From Herpetosiphon giganteus (lineage in GTDB: Bacteria > Chloroflexota > Chloroflexia > Chloroflexales > Herpetosiphonaceae), in NCBI RefSeq assembly GCF_016907925.1, contig NZ_JAFBCZ010000005.1, positions 224,597 through 288,596 on the forward strand: a DNA stretch of 64,000 nt, written 5' to 3'. Both the position numbers and the translations under genes were made by a program. Below the pieces are notes generated by a model. The model worked only from the letters and a program-made list of their open reading frames with translations, ran no database searches and was not told the DNA's origin. Below are positions 8,926-18,300 of this stretch, in pieces (position 1 is the stretch's first letter; each line of letters begins with the position of its first letter).

Positions 8926-9111
8926 GACACTGCTCCTAGGTTGTAATGGGGTTGATAGTCGATTTAGAGTGCTAGGGTGGGCTGCTCATGAGCTTGGGAG
9001 CCAATAAAAAGACCAAATTGATTAAAGAGAAAATAACCCATGAGGCGTAGCAACACTCCAATACTCCAATTTCAGTATACCAAAATCCTACCTTTTGAAC
9101 AACGATCAAAA

Positions 9112-9159
9112 TTAAAAACCATCCACAAACTGGCTACGAGCGCTAGTTTGTGGATGGTT
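9112..9159 (-). terminator. Rho-independent terminator after the EspG-like gene
   Basis: A perfect 15-bp stem (AACCATCCACAAACT and its complement) around a 13-nt loop. On the minus strand it is followed by TTTTTAATTTT. It ends transcription of the 11546-9195 gene group before the next effector gene. Upstream of that effector, at 9004-9018, is a 15-nt AT-rich motif also found at 24284-24298. Confidence 0.8.
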
Positions 9160-9194
9160 TGTTGGTTTGCTAGAATAGCTTCATGAAGGCCAAT

Positions 9195-9992
9195 TTATAA
9201 CGCTGCGGTGGCCAATTGTTCAAACCAACGCTGAATATGCTCGCGCAACCATGCTTGATCAATTGACTGCACTTCAAACACTTCAGGGTTAGTTTCGTCG
9301 AGCTGAATTGCCCAAGCGCTACTTGGCCCTTGCAGAATTGCTGGATTAATCGCATCGACGATTTCGGTATCTTCGCAACGCACAATTGCCAACGAAGCAC
9401 TGAACACTGGCGCTTGAATTGCCTCGATCAGGCTTTGGGCAGCTTGTTGCTCAAGCCCAGCCGCAGTTAAGCGGTTCAAGGCTTGGGCATCAGCGCGATC
9501 TTCTGCCAAGCCTTTGATCGCCAAGAATTCGTCTTGGCTGAGGCGCATGCTGGCTTCGAAGGCTTTGCTTGGTTGCACTTCCAACAAAAACGCCAAACGA
9601 TCAAACAGCACCAGCATATCAGGCAAAAACGCCAAGCGATGTTGATTCTCGGTTGGCAGAGTTTGCTCAACAATGCCTAATTGGTTGACATAGTGCAAAA
9701 AGAGCTGGCCACCAGTATCGGGCGTTTCGCGGGTCGTGATAAAGGCAACATCGGGAAACGCCACAATTTGTGAGAATTCTAAGATTTCGCGTTCGATCAT
9801 GACGGTTTCATCGTCGCTGATCGTCGCTAATTCTTTGGCAACCAAACCTTGAACCCCTTGATTCAAGGCGGCCAGATGGCTTGCTTGATCGTGGGGAATC
9901 AAGCTTTCATTATCTAAGCCAATAATTTTATTGGTGCGGGCAGCTTCGAGTAAGACCAAAAACTCGTTGCGCTCCAGAATAAGTCCATCCAT
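9195..9992 (-). CDS. Hypothetical protein, possible EspG-like type VII chaperone
   Basis: 265 aa, acidic, soluble, without signal peptide. The order of elements is LILERNEFLVLLEAA, a helix ending GLVAKELATI, then strands VAFITTRE and QLFLHYVNQLGIVEQTL, then LPDMLVLFDRLAFLL. It parallels the 5793-6482 protein and is reminiscent of EspG chaperones, which bind ESX substrates in the cytosol. The C-terminal half also ends in a strand-rich segment (SLAIVRC... WAIQLDE). The gene starts 19 nt after the stop of the WXG100 effector at 10012, so co-transcription is likely, as expected for an effector-chaperone pair. GAGGGG lies 9 nt before the start. Homology to EspG is an inference I could not test. 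Confidence 0.78.
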   Translation of the reverse strand: MDGLILERNEFLVLLEAARTNKIIGLDNESLIPHDQASHLAALNQGVQGLVAKELATISDDETVMIEREILEFSQIVAFPDVAFITTRETPDTGGQLFLHYVNQLGIVEQTLPTENQHRLAFLPDMLVLFDRLAFLLEVQPSKAFEASMRLSQDEFLAIKGLAEDRADAQALNRLTAAGLEQQAAQSLIEAIQAPVFSASLAIVRCEDTEIVDAINPAILQGPSSAWAIQLDETNPEVFEVQSIDQAWLREHIQRWFEQLATAAL

Positions 9993-10011
9993 CGGTTAAA
10001 ACCCCTCTATG

Positions 10012-10977
10012 TTACTTCGCTCCGCCAAACGAGATGCCAAATGAAACAAATGGCAACTTGACTTTGGTGGTTTTGCCAATGCTAAAGCCAAGCTCAGCCT
10101 TGAGGCCAACTTCGGCACTCACCCCAACATTAACCCCAGCGACGTTTACGCCTTTGCTTCCGGTAACCGAAACCAAGGTGCCACCAACGGTTGCGCCAAG
10201 TGAGCCATCTTTGATGCCAGCGAAACCTTCAACTGAAAGCGCTTTGCCTTCGAGGGTTTCGGTATAGCCTAAGTTTTTGTTGCCATAGACATTAGTTAAT
10301 TCGCCTTTAGCAACGGTTGCTTCGCCGTATGGCCCAATGGTGAATTTTTTCTCGCCATTCATGCCTAAGCCAATCCCAACTTCGCCATAGCCAACTTGGT
10401 ATTTGCCTTTGAGGGTATAGGGAATTGGGCCGTCGACTTTAAGTAAATCGCCTTTGCCTTCGAGCAACGCGCCACTTACCCCAAGCTTCAATTGTGGCTT
10501 GGTTTCGCCGGTTTTGGTTTTGTAATCGTAGGTATGGATTTTAACTTTGCCCTTGACGGTTGGGCCGCTGCCTTGTTTGTCGCCATTGCCGGCTTGGCCA
10601 CTGCCATCACCTGCTTGGCCGCTGCCGCTGCCATTGCCGCTACCATTGCCGTTGCCGTTGCCACCGCCCATCAATGAGCCTTTGAACAACCCAGCAGCTT
10701 CTTCTTCTGCTTGTTGGAAGATTTTTTTGATTTCAACGGTTGTGCTTTGGGCTTGGTTAAACAACGTGGTCAAGCGCGTGAAGGCAGGTTGAACTTCGCC
10801 CCGAAATTCAGCGCTAAATGCCTTTTGCGCATCACCTTGCCATTCACCAGCTTCTAAGCGGGCTGCAATACTTTCAATCGATTTGAAAATAGCAGTTGTT
10901 GTATCAGCAGCCTTGCCAAAACGGCTGGCAACCTGATCCAACACATCGTACTTCGCCTGAACGGTTTCTTGAGGCAT
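10012..10977 (-). CDS. WXG100-headed effector with Gly/Asn-rich linker and beta-repeat C-terminal domain
   Basis: 321 aa from ATG 10977, with GGAG 8 nt upstream; a longer start at 11040 has no such site. Residues 1-100 are a WXG100 domain with W46-Q47-G48 and the tail AEEEAAGLFKGS shared with the effector at 7657. A low-complexity linker of G, N, S, Q and D (residues ~104-140) leads to a C-terminal domain of about 180 residues. That domain is built of short Gly-alternating strands (KLGVSGALLEGKGDLLKV, VGYGEVGIGLGMNGEKKF, NVAGVNVGVSAEVGLKAELG) and ends KLPFVSFGISFGGAK. Such alternation could form a beta-barrel or a surface domain. No immunity-like gene follows; an EspG-like gene does. Function is unknown. 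Confidence 0.83.
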   Translation of the reverse strand: MPQETVQAKYDVLDQVASRFGKAADTTTAIFKSIESIAARLEAGEWQGDAQKAFSAEFRGEVQPAFTRLTTLFNQAQSTTVEIKKIFQQAEEEAAGLFKGSLMGGGNGNGNGSGNGSGSGQAGDGSGQAGNGDKQGSGPTVKGKVKIHTYDYKTKTGETKPQLKLGVSGALLEGKGDLLKVDGPIPYTLKGKYQVGYGEVGIGLGMNGEKKFTIGPYGEATVAKGELTNVYGNKNLGYTETLEGKALSVEGFAGIKDGSLGATVGGTLVSVTGSKGVNVAGVNVGVSAEVGLKAELGFSIGKTTKVKLPFVSFGISFGGAK

Positions 10978-11225
10978 GACACAAACTCCATCGGGTATAA
11001 AAAGAACAGAAGTTTTATCATTGCTAGCAATACTAGCCAATGATTATGCTTGATGCTTAATCAGGTTAAACCTTGGTTAAGCACCTATTCTTCTCAGTTA
11101 AGACTACAATAAAAGGCGCAGCCTTACCAAGGAAATACAATTGACTCTGCAAGCATACTCGATGGATTGCTGGTTTACAAGAGGGGCTTTTGATGGATTT
11201 TTTAACTCATTTGCGGCCTTGAAAT

Positions 11226-11272
11226 GCTCAAACGAGATGCAACTAGCAATAGTCGGAATATCTCGTTTGAGC
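11226..11272. repeat. Inverted repeat with 13-bp arms
   Basis: Perfect arms GCTCAAACGAGAT and ATCTCGTTTGAGC around a 21-nt loop, 10 nt beyond the stop of the 87-aa gene. There is no T tract on the minus strand, so it may stabilise the message end or act as a weak terminator. The rest of 11041-11282 shows no gene. Confidence 0.65.
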
Positions 11273-11282
11273 TAGTTGTGGT

Positions 11283-11546
11283 TTAGCGTCCGTGGATTTG
11301 GTCGAGGGTTGCTACGGTTTCACCAGTTTGTTGTTCATAGGCTGCAATCATGGCCAAAAGCCCTTGGCCAAGCGTTTTGGCAACTGGCAATGACATATTG
11401 ACGACGGCAACCGCGCGGCCATTGGTTTGTAACACGGTATAGGCATCGGTTGAACCTAGACCATTGATAAAACCATTGGTATACATTAATGGTGCTTCCA
11501 TAAATGCGTCTTCAACCAAACTTTGTAGGTGTTCTAAATCGCTCAT
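11283..11546 (-). CDS. Small DUF3467-like protein in the secretion locus
   Basis: 87 aa with a strong AGGAGG just upstream of the ATG. The core YTNGFINGLGSTDAYTVL followed by NGRAVAVVNMSLPVAKTL and a closing helix of about 25 residues resembles the DUF3467 family (YANG...G...D, then V.LS...AK.L). That call is from memory and tentative. It is a small alpha/beta protein without membrane segments. It lies between the ubiquitin-like/FHA gene and the 10012 effector and is likely co-transcribed with the former. A regulatory or adaptor role is possible; nothing in the sequence fixes a function. Confidence 0.75.
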   Translation of the reverse strand: MSDLEHLQSLVEDAFMEAPLMYTNGFINGLGSTDAYTVLQTNGRAVAVVNMSLPVAKTLGQGLLAMIAAYEQQTGETVATLDQIHGR

Positions 11547-11576
11547 ACATCCTCCTGAGTATTAATTTGCGCAGAG

Positions 11577-11607
11577 AAATAGCGCTGGTGTGAACCAAGC
11601 GCTATTT
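11577..11607 (-). terminator. Hairpin after the ubiquitin-like/FHA gene
   Basis: A 10-bp stem AAATAGCGCT/AGCGCTATTT with an 11-nt loop sits 31 nt past the stop of the FHA gene. The stem ends in T on the minus strand but lacks a long T tract, so it is a weak terminator or processing site. Confidence 0.55.
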
Positions 11608-11637
11608 TAACTGCATATTGATTTTTCGGCGAATAGT

Positions 11638-12267
11638 TTAATCCGAAATAATGACTTTAAAGGTAATTTGGCTCCGATCCAGCGTGATCAAGTCGCCATG
11701 CTGTAAGACTTGGCGGCGATCAACCTGAATGGGCCGACCCGTCGAATCGGTAATCGTCGTTGGGTTTGGCGAGAGGCTTTCAATATAGAAATGACCGCCA
11801 GTTTCGGTAATTTCAAATTGCCGCCGTGAAACCCGCAACCCATTAGGGTGGCTGCCCAAATCAACTGCCAATAGATCGTTGCTTGCTTGATTGTCGAAGC
11901 GGCCAACGATTGCTGGTTGCCAGTGGAGGCGATAACTATTGCCCGTTGGATGCTCACGTAAGTAAATCCGACGTGCCATTGGCTGGCCATCTTCTGGCAT
12001 ATTTGGCATTGCTTCACTAAATATCAAGCGTTCTTTATTCGAAACTTGTTTATCGAGTGTGCGATTATTGCTTAAGACGCTGCCATCTTGCTTCATCAAG
12101 CAATAGGCATCGGGATTTTGACCAAGAAAATCGAAGTCACGCCGAAATTCCTTCAAAATCGATTCAACAAGCTCTCCGGTAGGAATGTTGGTGAGTGTTT
12201 GAGCAACTTGTTGCTTCTTTTCATAGACATCGATAAAAAGTTCAAAGCGGGCTTGTTTGGCACCCAT
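11638..12267 (-). CDS. Ubiquitin-like (EsaB/YukD-type) domain fused to an FHA domain
   Basis: 209 aa. The N-terminal ~90 residues (FELFIDVYEKKQQVAQTL ... LVESILKEFRRDFDFL ... AYCLMKQDGSVLSNNRTL ... KERLIFSE) follow the beta-grasp pattern of ubiquitin-like proteins. These are part of type VII systems as EsaB/YukD or as the N-terminus of EccD. The C-terminal ~115 residues form an FHA domain (IVGRFD, LRVSRRQFEI, then TTITDSTGRPI), so it should recognise phosphothreonine. No membrane segment is visible. It lies 68 nt downstream of the giant ATPase and is probably in the same operon. The pseudokinase or a kinase elsewhere may supply the phospho-signal. The ubiquitin-like call is by pattern; the FHA call is firmer. 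Confidence 0.82.
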   Translation of the reverse strand: MGAKQARFELFIDVYEKKQQVAQTLTNIPTGELVESILKEFRRDFDFLGQNPDAYCLMKQDGSVLSNNRTLDKQVSNKERLIFSEAMPNMPEDGQPMARRIYLREHPTGNSYRLHWQPAIVGRFDNQASNDLLAVDLGSHPNGLRVSRRQFEITETGGHFYIESLSPNPTTITDSTGRPIQVDRRQVLQHGDLITLDRSQITFKVIISD

Positions 12268-12297
12268 GAAAGTAACTCCTCACACGGTACTATGCTT

Positions 12298-12329
12298 GGG
12301 GAGCGAGCCAACAGCGTCGATCGCTCCCC
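12298..12329 (-). other. Intercistronic hairpin between giant ATPase and FHA gene
   Basis: A 9-bp GC-rich stem GGGGAGCGA/TCGCTCCCC begins 7 nt after the ATPase stop codon. Without a T run it is more likely to protect the message end or lower downstream expression than to terminate. Confidence 0.5.
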
Positions 12330-12335
12330 ATTACT

Positions 12336-15300
12336 TTAGCTTTCTAAGGTTCCTTCGAAGGTCAAAATCAACGATTCATCATCGCTGCTGGTCATGTCGG
12401 CCATCATTGTCGCGGTTTCGAGATCGAGGCCATCGTGCATATGCTGATCGACCAACATTTGGTGCAGCATCGATCGCAGGCGCTCGGAGCTATTCCAGCT
12501 TGCAAAATCCATTGAAATATAGTTTTGCATAATCGCTTCAGCAATATTGCTATCGCCGTTTGCCTCTTTGATGCGTGGCATCAAGCGTTGGATACCTTGG
12601 CGAATCAGCGCCGACATTCGAGCAACTGTCGGGTCTTGTTCCATGCTGACTGGTTTATCGCCAATCGTAATCGCCCCACTTGACCAGGCTGCCCGTTCTG
12701 GGTAGCGTTCGCTGATGGTTTCAACCCAGCCGTCAAGGGCTGTGATGATCCGTTCGGCTTCATCGCTGGCATCTTCGGTGACAATATGGCTGCCATCGGT
12801 ATACGGGCTGGCCACTTGGATCAAGGTTGTTTGACCTGCTTTGACCATAAAGCCCCGACCCATTGGCAATTCTTTGCCCCGAACTTCGCTTGGGGTGCGC
12901 ATAACCCGTAATGATTCCACCGCTTGGGCTGTCCGTAGACCAATCCCAAAGTTGGCGCTCATAACGCGGCGGCGCAGATCATTGACCCCACCATCGAGCG
13001 TGCCTGCAATAATGACAAACACACCTTCGCCACCGTAGCGCCGAGTCAGCACTGCCATATCGTTCATCACTGAACGCTTGCTTTCTGCTTCGTCGCTGAA
13101 ATCTTCAAAGTTATCGATGAAGATATAGACTGGGCGGTTAATCGCTTGCTGGGCGAATGCCTGACACTCGATTTGTAGATTTTCCAACAATGGACCCATT
13201 TGATCGATTTCGCTGACGGTTTGCAAGACGTGCGGCAAATCAGCAAGGCTGCGTTTGCCACCATACTTGAAGAAGCGTCCGCGGGTATCAATCAAGACCA
13301 TCGCCACCTGTTCAGGCGTGTAGCGATCGGCCAGCGAAAGCACCCAGTTGTAGAGCAAGGTGGTTTTACCAGAGATTGGTGGCCCAGCAATCGCTGCGTG
13401 TGGCCCAATCTTTTTGAGATCGTACATGGCTGGCATCAGGTTGTTGCTTTGGCCAACGACGCTCCAAATGACTTTGCCTTCAGCAACTTTATTGGTTTCA
13501 TCGAGCATTTCGCGCAATGGCACAATTTGCGGCAGAATTTGAATTGGATCAGGTGTGGTGCGCATGCCACCAAGTTGTTCAACCTTGGCCTGCATCATCA
13601 TCCCCATCAAATCAAGTTCTTCAGCTTCGTTGCGATGGTCGCGGCCATCAGGCCCAACTAAGCCCACTGGCAAGGTTGCTTGGAAGAGCAATGGCCGTTT
13701 TCCAACCCGAATATAGCCGCGGCCCGGCACATCGCCAAATTCAATTGCGCCCCGCCCAACAATATCCATATAGCGATCTTGTTGGCCTTGCTTGAAGGTA
13801 ATCCGTTCGCCAAATAAGCTGTTAAAGCGGCTTGACATATTGGTTGGGAAGTTGGCCGTAACGATAAAGGCAATCCCAACGCTCAGTGAGCGCCGAACCA
13901 ATGGAATCAAGACCGATTCTTCAACCGCGTCGTAATTCTCGTGGATGATGGCAATGTTATCGATTGCAACCACAATCGCTGGCAAGGCTTGATCTGGAAA
14001 CTGCTTATTGTATTCATAGATGGTGTTGACCCCTGCATCGCTGAAGATTTGTTGGCGTTCGCGGGTCAAACGTTCCATCTTGCTGAATAAACGCAGCATT
14101 TGTTCTTCAAAGGTCTCGTCGTCGGCGTAAATTAATGCTCCGACGTGCGGCAAGTTGCGCAAGCTACGGAAGTTGCGCCCACCCAAATCGACCACATAGG
14201 CGTGGAGTTCATCGGGGCTGTGGCTCGCTGCCAAACCGGCGATGATCGAGCGTAACAACGAAGTTTTGCCCCAACCAGAATCACCATAAATTGCCAAGTG
14301 ATTGGTGCTGAAATCAAAGACAAATGGCAATTGGGTTGCTTCATTTGGATCATCAACCAACAAGGCTGCGGTGCGCATGGCCTCGGTTTCCCAATCGACC
14401 CCTGGCCAGAGATGTTCAGTGTCACCGTTGATCCAATCGGTTACGGCTGGCTGGAAGACAATAATGCTATTGTCTTTGGCATTGATAATCGGCGATTGCA
14501 AACTTACGCGCTCGGGTAAGAAATTTGGCCATGGTTTTGGCGTTGGTTGGAAATTGACCAACTCACGTGAAATTTGCACCACGGTATCAAACAATTTCGG
14601 TGTATCTTCGCTGGTTGAAACTGGTTCTGGCTCACGTTCTGGCCAGAGCACAGCCACTTCGCGATCGTCGATTTGGCTTTCGCCAGTGTATGAAACCTGA
14701 ATCAGTTCAAGATTTTCGTTGCCAATTTGCAAGTAGCCACGGCCTGGCATGCCGTTGGGCAAGAAGGCTGCGTCTGGTTTGCGCAAGAGTTCACGGCTGG
14801 TATCTGGCTGTTCAACCCGTAGACAGAGCCGCAACTTGATATTGGCGCGCATTTGGTCGGTAACACCCTTTGGTTGTTGCGAAGCGAGCAAGAGGTTGAC
14901 CCCTTGGGCACGACCAACCCGGGTGATACTTTCCAACGATGGGAGATATTCAGGGTTCGAATCGAACATTTCGGCGTATTCGTCGATGATGATGAACAAG
15001 TGTGGGTATGCGCCAAACTCTGGTTTCTTGTGGAAGCCACGTTCGCGATATTCCACAATATCCTTCGTGCCAGTCATGGCGTTGAGTGCTTGACGGCGAC
15101 GAATTTCAGCATCAATCGAGGTGAACATACGATCAACTGCCGACTTGTTCAAGTTGGTCACGATGTCCACACAATGCGGCATGTTTTCGAATGGCTTGAA
15201 GGCACCGCCACCTTTGAAGTCGACCAAGACAAAGTTGAGAATATCAGGCGAGTAATTCAGCGCTAGACCCACAATCAAGGTCATCAGCAATTCCGATTTA

Positions 15301-18300
15301 CCAGCACCAGTACCCCCTGCAACCATCCCGTGAACACCGTCACGCTTGGCTTCGAGTTGCAGCGTGCGTGGCCGATTGCCTGAGACAATCCCCAAACATG
15401 CAGCCAACCAGCCAGCTTGTTTGCCAGTGCCTGCGTTGTATTCCCAGGTTTTGGCGGTTGCTTCTTTGAGTTCTTCGACAAATGGCCGGTCGCCACGGCC
15501 AATGTTGTGCATTTCTTGCAGCACTTGGCGATACGACGAACTCTTGGGCAAGGCGGCAATCCCCAACGGTGGTTGGTATTTGCCAGGATTATTGGCGATA
15601 TGCGCATTCATATGCTTGCCGATAACCCGAATTTGGCCAGCTTCACCGCGAATTTGCAGTTTTTCGGTCACTTGTGGTTGGCCGTCAGCGCCCAAGACAT
15701 CGGCTTTGCCAATCGTGCCTGGTGGTAAGGCAATGTGATAGCTCAGCGCATCGCGGCCAACTTTGACCGCACCACGCCCAGGAATTTCTTCAACTTCTAA
15801 GAGCCGTGCGCCAACAATGGCCGAATAGTCGCCTGAATCAGAAATCTTGAAGGTCAAGCGTTCGGTAAAGAGGCTATACAGCTTACTTGACAGAATATTC
15901 AAGCGGCTGGCAGTGATCAGAATATGCAAGCCATAGGCTTTCGCTTGGCGTGCCAAGGCTACAAAGACCTCAAGCAAGTTATTGGCATCATTATTCTTAT
16001 CATCGCCAAAGGTTTCGATATATTCGCCGAAGTTATCGATTGCCACCAAAATTGCTGGCTTTGGATTGGCAGCGTTTTGGCTGTTGTACTCAGAAAGGGT
16101 TGAAACCCCGGCATCGCTGAACAGTTTCTTGCGTTCATCAACAACGTTATTCAATTCACGCCAAAGCTGCTGAATGCGCTCTTCATAGCCTTGTTCGTCT
16201 GGCAGAATCACCGTCCCGACGTGCGGGATGGAGCGCAAGACTTCAAGGTTACGGCCACCAAGATCGAGCACATGGGCATTGAATTCGTTGGGCGAGTGGG
16301 TTGCTGCCAAACTCAACACCAACGAGCGAATCATGGTGGTTTTACCCCAACCAGAAGCGCCGAAAACCACTACGTGACCTTTGTTGAAGTCGAGCACCAA
16401 TGGCATTTGGCGGGCATTACCTGGATCGTCGAGCACCCCAACGACCGCGCGCATTGCCACGTGATTCCAATCGACTCCAAACCACTGACCTTTATTCTCA
16501 AACCAATCGCCAACAAAGGCATTGATTGCGATTCGTTGCGAACGGCCAAGGGTCATCAATGGTAGATAAGTTTTATCAACATACCGTGGGTTGAGCGGTT
16601 GTTCGTAGGTAATTGCATCGGGCAATGGCGCTGGCCATGGCGTTTGAGGCCGTGGTCGTGGATGGAGTAAATTTTGCGCCATCGTCACGATTAATTCATA
16701 GAACTTGGCTTTAGTGCCGTCGGCAGCCACTGCATAATCGTATGATTCACCAGTGTACGAAACTTGAATCAGGTCAAGATTTTCGTTGCCAACTTGGAGA
16801 TAACCCCGACCAGGCATGCCGCTTGGCAAGAAGGCTGCATCCGAGCGGCGCAACATTTCGCGGCTGGTTTCAATATCTTCAACCCGCAAACAGATCCGAT
16901 ACTTGATGTTGGCGCGCATTTGGTCGGTAACCCCGATTGGCCGTTGTGAGGCCAGCAAGAGGTTGACCCCAATTGAACGTCCAACCCGAGTTATACTTTC
17001 CAACTCATCGCGGAACTCAGGCGTATCGCTGATCATTTCCGCATATTCGTCGATGATGATAAATAGATGCGGGAATGGCCCCCATTGTGGGTCAAGGTGG
17101 AAGCCCTTGGCACGATATTCCACAATATCTTTGGTGCCAGTACGCGCATTCAGCGCTTGGCGACGGCCCATTTCTGCATTGATTGCCGTAAACATCCGGC
17201 GCACGCGCGATTTATTCAAGTTGGTCACCAAATCAACGGTGTGTGGCATATCCTTGAAGGGATCAAACGCACCACCACCCTTGTAGTCGACCAAAATGAA
17301 GTTAAGGATACTGGGGTCGTAGCGCACGGCCAAACCGATGATCAAGCTCATCAGCAATTCCGATTTACCAGCACCAGTACCGCCTGCAATCATCCCGTGA
17401 ACACCATCTTTTTTGGCTTCGAGTTGCAGCGTGCGTGGCCGATTGCCCGACATCACCCCAATCGTCACTTTGAGCCAATCGGCGTTTTCTGGTTTGATGC
17501 TATTTTCCCATGCTTCGCTCATCAGGCTATTCAATTGAGGCCGTAGATCGGCATCGAAGCGAATTTCGCGCTGGAGCATGGTGGCATACATTTCGGGCAA
17601 CATCGATTTGAAGAGAATCGCCTTGGGCATTGCGTCAACCCGCCGTGGCTTGAGATAGTTTTTGCCACTGGTGCGGGCATAATCAGTCATAAATTGGGCC
17701 AACTGATCGATTTCTTTCATTTCGATCGTTGGGTCAAGCGAGCCATCGCTGCTGATGCCAGCTGCGACCGCCACTTGGAAGCTGAGCGGCTGTGGGCCAA
17801 CTTTGGTATAGCCACGGCCAGGAATATCATTAATATCGTCAACCCGACCGCCAACGATCGACCGATATTCGGTGTTATCGCTGAGTTTCAAGGTGTAACG
17901 CTCGGTAAATAAGCTAAAGACTTGGTTCGATAGCTCGGCCAGGCTGCCAATGGTAATGATGAAGTGAATTGCATACGGCTTGGCTTGGCGCGCAATCGAA
18001 ATCAGCTTATCGAGCACGCTTTCGACGTTGCTATCTGGGCCTTCGCCAAAGGTTTCGGTAAATTCGGCAAAGTTATCGATTGCAACCAAAATTGCTGGCT
18101 GGGTATTGGTTGGATTAACCGCATTGTATTGGTAAATATCGGCAATCCCTGCATCGTTGAGCAGCAGTTTGCGTGCATCGACAATATCGTTGATTTCGCG
18201 CAGCAATTGTTCGACCCGTTCTTCGTAGCCTTCACCGTCAGGAATAATCACCGCACCTGAGTGAGGCAATTTATCCAGCACGCTAAAGTTCCGCCCACCC

